Shown here in pieces: positions 62,377 through 64,000 of a stretch of 64,000 bases of DNA. Where the stretch lies: positions 16,657,457 through 16,721,456 of the forward strand of contig NC_135564.1 in the NCBI RefSeq assembly GCF_964340395.1, in the 5' to 3' direction. The first letter of the stretch is position 1; every line of letters starts with the position of its first letter. Source of the stretch: Glandiceps talaboti. Lineage: Eukaryota > Hemichordata > Enteropneusta > Spengelidae. Under the pieces are notes generated by a model that made no database searches, was not told the DNA's origin, and saw nothing but the letters and a program-made list of their open reading frames with translations. The position numbers and the translations under genes were made by a program.

Positions 62377-62849
62377 CCTACAACATGAACAATGAACAAT
62401 TTACCAAGTCTATCATTTGGGTCTATGTAATAATAGTAGTAGTGTGTATGTTGCTATTGTTTACATCATAATTAACAAAATAAGGAGCGCGCCCAGTGAA
62501 ATTAAAGGTGTCTATCTCAACATGAAATCTCGTGATCAGGCTTACTGATCTTAAAAGGTCACTTACTAGCTTTGGCTCGCTTCCAGCAAAAGAACTGCAT
62601 ACCCAAATGATCACATATAATACCACTTAGTATCCATCCTAGTTCGGATTAGGTTACTGCTTATTTGTGACCAAACTTTGTATTTGTTTAACCGTGGAAG
62701 TATCACTGACTTCCATGACTCAACTATTTTGCACTATGAATATGCTAAATTATAATAATTGTACGTAGGTCGTTTTCCCGTTGAAATATGAAGACTTCAT
62801 TAAAAAATTAGGGAGACACAATATTTATTTTGTAAACAGATAGGGTTAG

Positions 62850-63220
62850 TTACTGTTTCAGACGATTGTTCTAGCTATTGTGAAGAGCCCGATCTTGTCA
62901 ATGAAGAAGAACTCTATGTAGTGAACTGATTACATTGTAATGTGATCGAAAGAGCACACAAAAACTTTACCCATACGTCTCCCACGCAAAACCGTATTGG
63001 AACGCATACACCTATAGCCATGTGACAGGAAGAGTTGACGCTGTAAATAATTTGTTTCTGAGTACTTAACCGGACATAAGCTGAATGCCCTCCATTTCTG
63101 TAAGGGTCCGTTTATTCCCGCATAAAGTGATAGAGGCAGTACGCGCGTTGTCGAGTTTGCAGACATGAGAGTTGCCAGTAACGCATGTGACTGGTAAACA
63201 ACGCCTGTGTCTGGTTTAAT
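62850..63220 (-). promoter_or_regulatory. Receptor B upstream region; dispersed element at 63135-63215
   Basis: Shares patches with the receptor A upstream region. The stretch 63135-63215 (GAGAGTTGCCAGTAACGC...AACAACGCCTGTGT) matches 14930-14985 and 3480-3540 inside the direct repeats, so a short element occurs near unrelated genes. Confidence 0.5.
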
Positions 63221-64000
63221 ACATATTCGGGTTTACGCCTGCGCATTTTGCACACGTTACAATTTGTTTGTGTATATAGTTATTCACATCATGCACATGT
63301 GTCACTTGTACTTCACGTGCAGTGCTAGTGCTCCTTCAAGTCACAGAATTGTCTGTGTTCCAGTCTAGATGTATACATCGCGAGAGCGTAGTGCAAGTGC
63401 GAACTTTCACGGTAAGTTGACCCCTGTTCTTTCATCGACAAAAATGTACATGTGTCACTATTATTAGAAAAACTATGCGTGTGTCTGGATCACAACAACT
63501 TGTAATTGTGTGCTAATAAGTATACACTATTCAATGATGGCAATATTCTACTCTATTTCGACCGTAATACAAAACAATCAATATTGGCAGCTGAATATTC
63601 CGGAGCAATCGCCGGCAACGATAACTTTGAATATTGTATATACCCAAATAACGTCATTATTTTGTATGATCATCATAGATAGCATTCTTGAATAGAATCT
63701 TAGCTCACGTCACAAGGGACTGATTCTCCATTGTCAGAAACGTTTCCCGTAATATCAAGCAGGACATGCAGTTTAGAAAGTAGTGTGTTTGTCGCTAGTA
63801 TAGACCATGGATGTATTAGTGATACATCCATGTATAGACCCATCCCTATGCATTGTCTCACTCTGAGTTGTAACACATAAACACAGATAAAGATAAGATA
63901 ACGAGGTGTAACATTTATTATGCGTACATGATTATGAATGCATCTTTATGCTCAAAATACAATGTACAAAGCAATTGACACAAGTACAATTAACATTCTG
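63221..64000. other. Intergenic, nothing recognised apart from a small hairpin
   Basis: A perfect 11-bp inverted repeat, CATGGATGTAT-TAGTG-ATACATCCATG, lies at 63806-63832. No exon is supported. Confidence 0.5.

Overview
The window is nuclear DNA of an invertebrate animal. It has spliced genes with GT-AG introns and phase-1 EGF exons, non-LTR retrotransposons of the L1/Tx1 and CR1/L2-like types, several MITE families and a very heavy load of tetra- and pentanucleotide microsatellites. The species cannot be fixed from the sequence. A marine deuterostome (lancelet or acorn worm type) or a lophotrochozoan would fit; this is a low-confidence guess.

Layout. (1) 1-15.1 kb: two direct copies of a roughly 3 kb segment (1-3665 and 12164-15140) flank a three-exon gene for a transmembrane C-type lectin-like protein (6989-10028, + strand), followed by a 19-bp minisatellite. 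(2) 15.1-34.4 kb: a tandem array of four two-exon genes (+ strand) encoding 276-277 aa proteins that look like double-hotdog acyl thioesterases. The unit is about 4.2-4.5 kb. Each coding start is preceded at 133-139 bp by a perfect TGACGTCA palindrome. A 3.3 kb L1/Tx1-type retrotransposon sits in only one spacer, and the other spacers preserve the exact empty site. (3) 34.4-37.1 kb: 5'-truncated LINE remains. (4) 37.2-63 kb: two tandem, minus-strand paralogues of a CED-1/Draper/MEGF10-type receptor (signal peptide, EMI-like region, 5-6 atypical EGF repeats, one membrane span). I could assemble both models with consistent splice phases: receptor A, 12 exons, 653 aa; receptor B, 10 exons, 492 aa.

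Most notable result. Receptors A and B share a closely related ectodomain but have unrelated cytoplasmic tails. Tail B carries an NPxY motif and two ITAM-spaced YxxL pairs inside a 44-residue tandem repeat. Tail A carries 13 tyrosines, including two ITIM-consensus sites and four YxN sites, but no ITAM and no NPxY. This is the architecture expected of a paired receptor system built on an engulfment-receptor scaffold. Function is inferred from motifs only.

The remaining DNA is mostly repeats: a MITE family with TAGTCT termini and 9-bp target duplications, a second family with related ends, a TA-flanked MITE, a ~140-bp satellite-like repeat with AP-1/octamer-like words, and long microsatellites in nearly every receptor intron.
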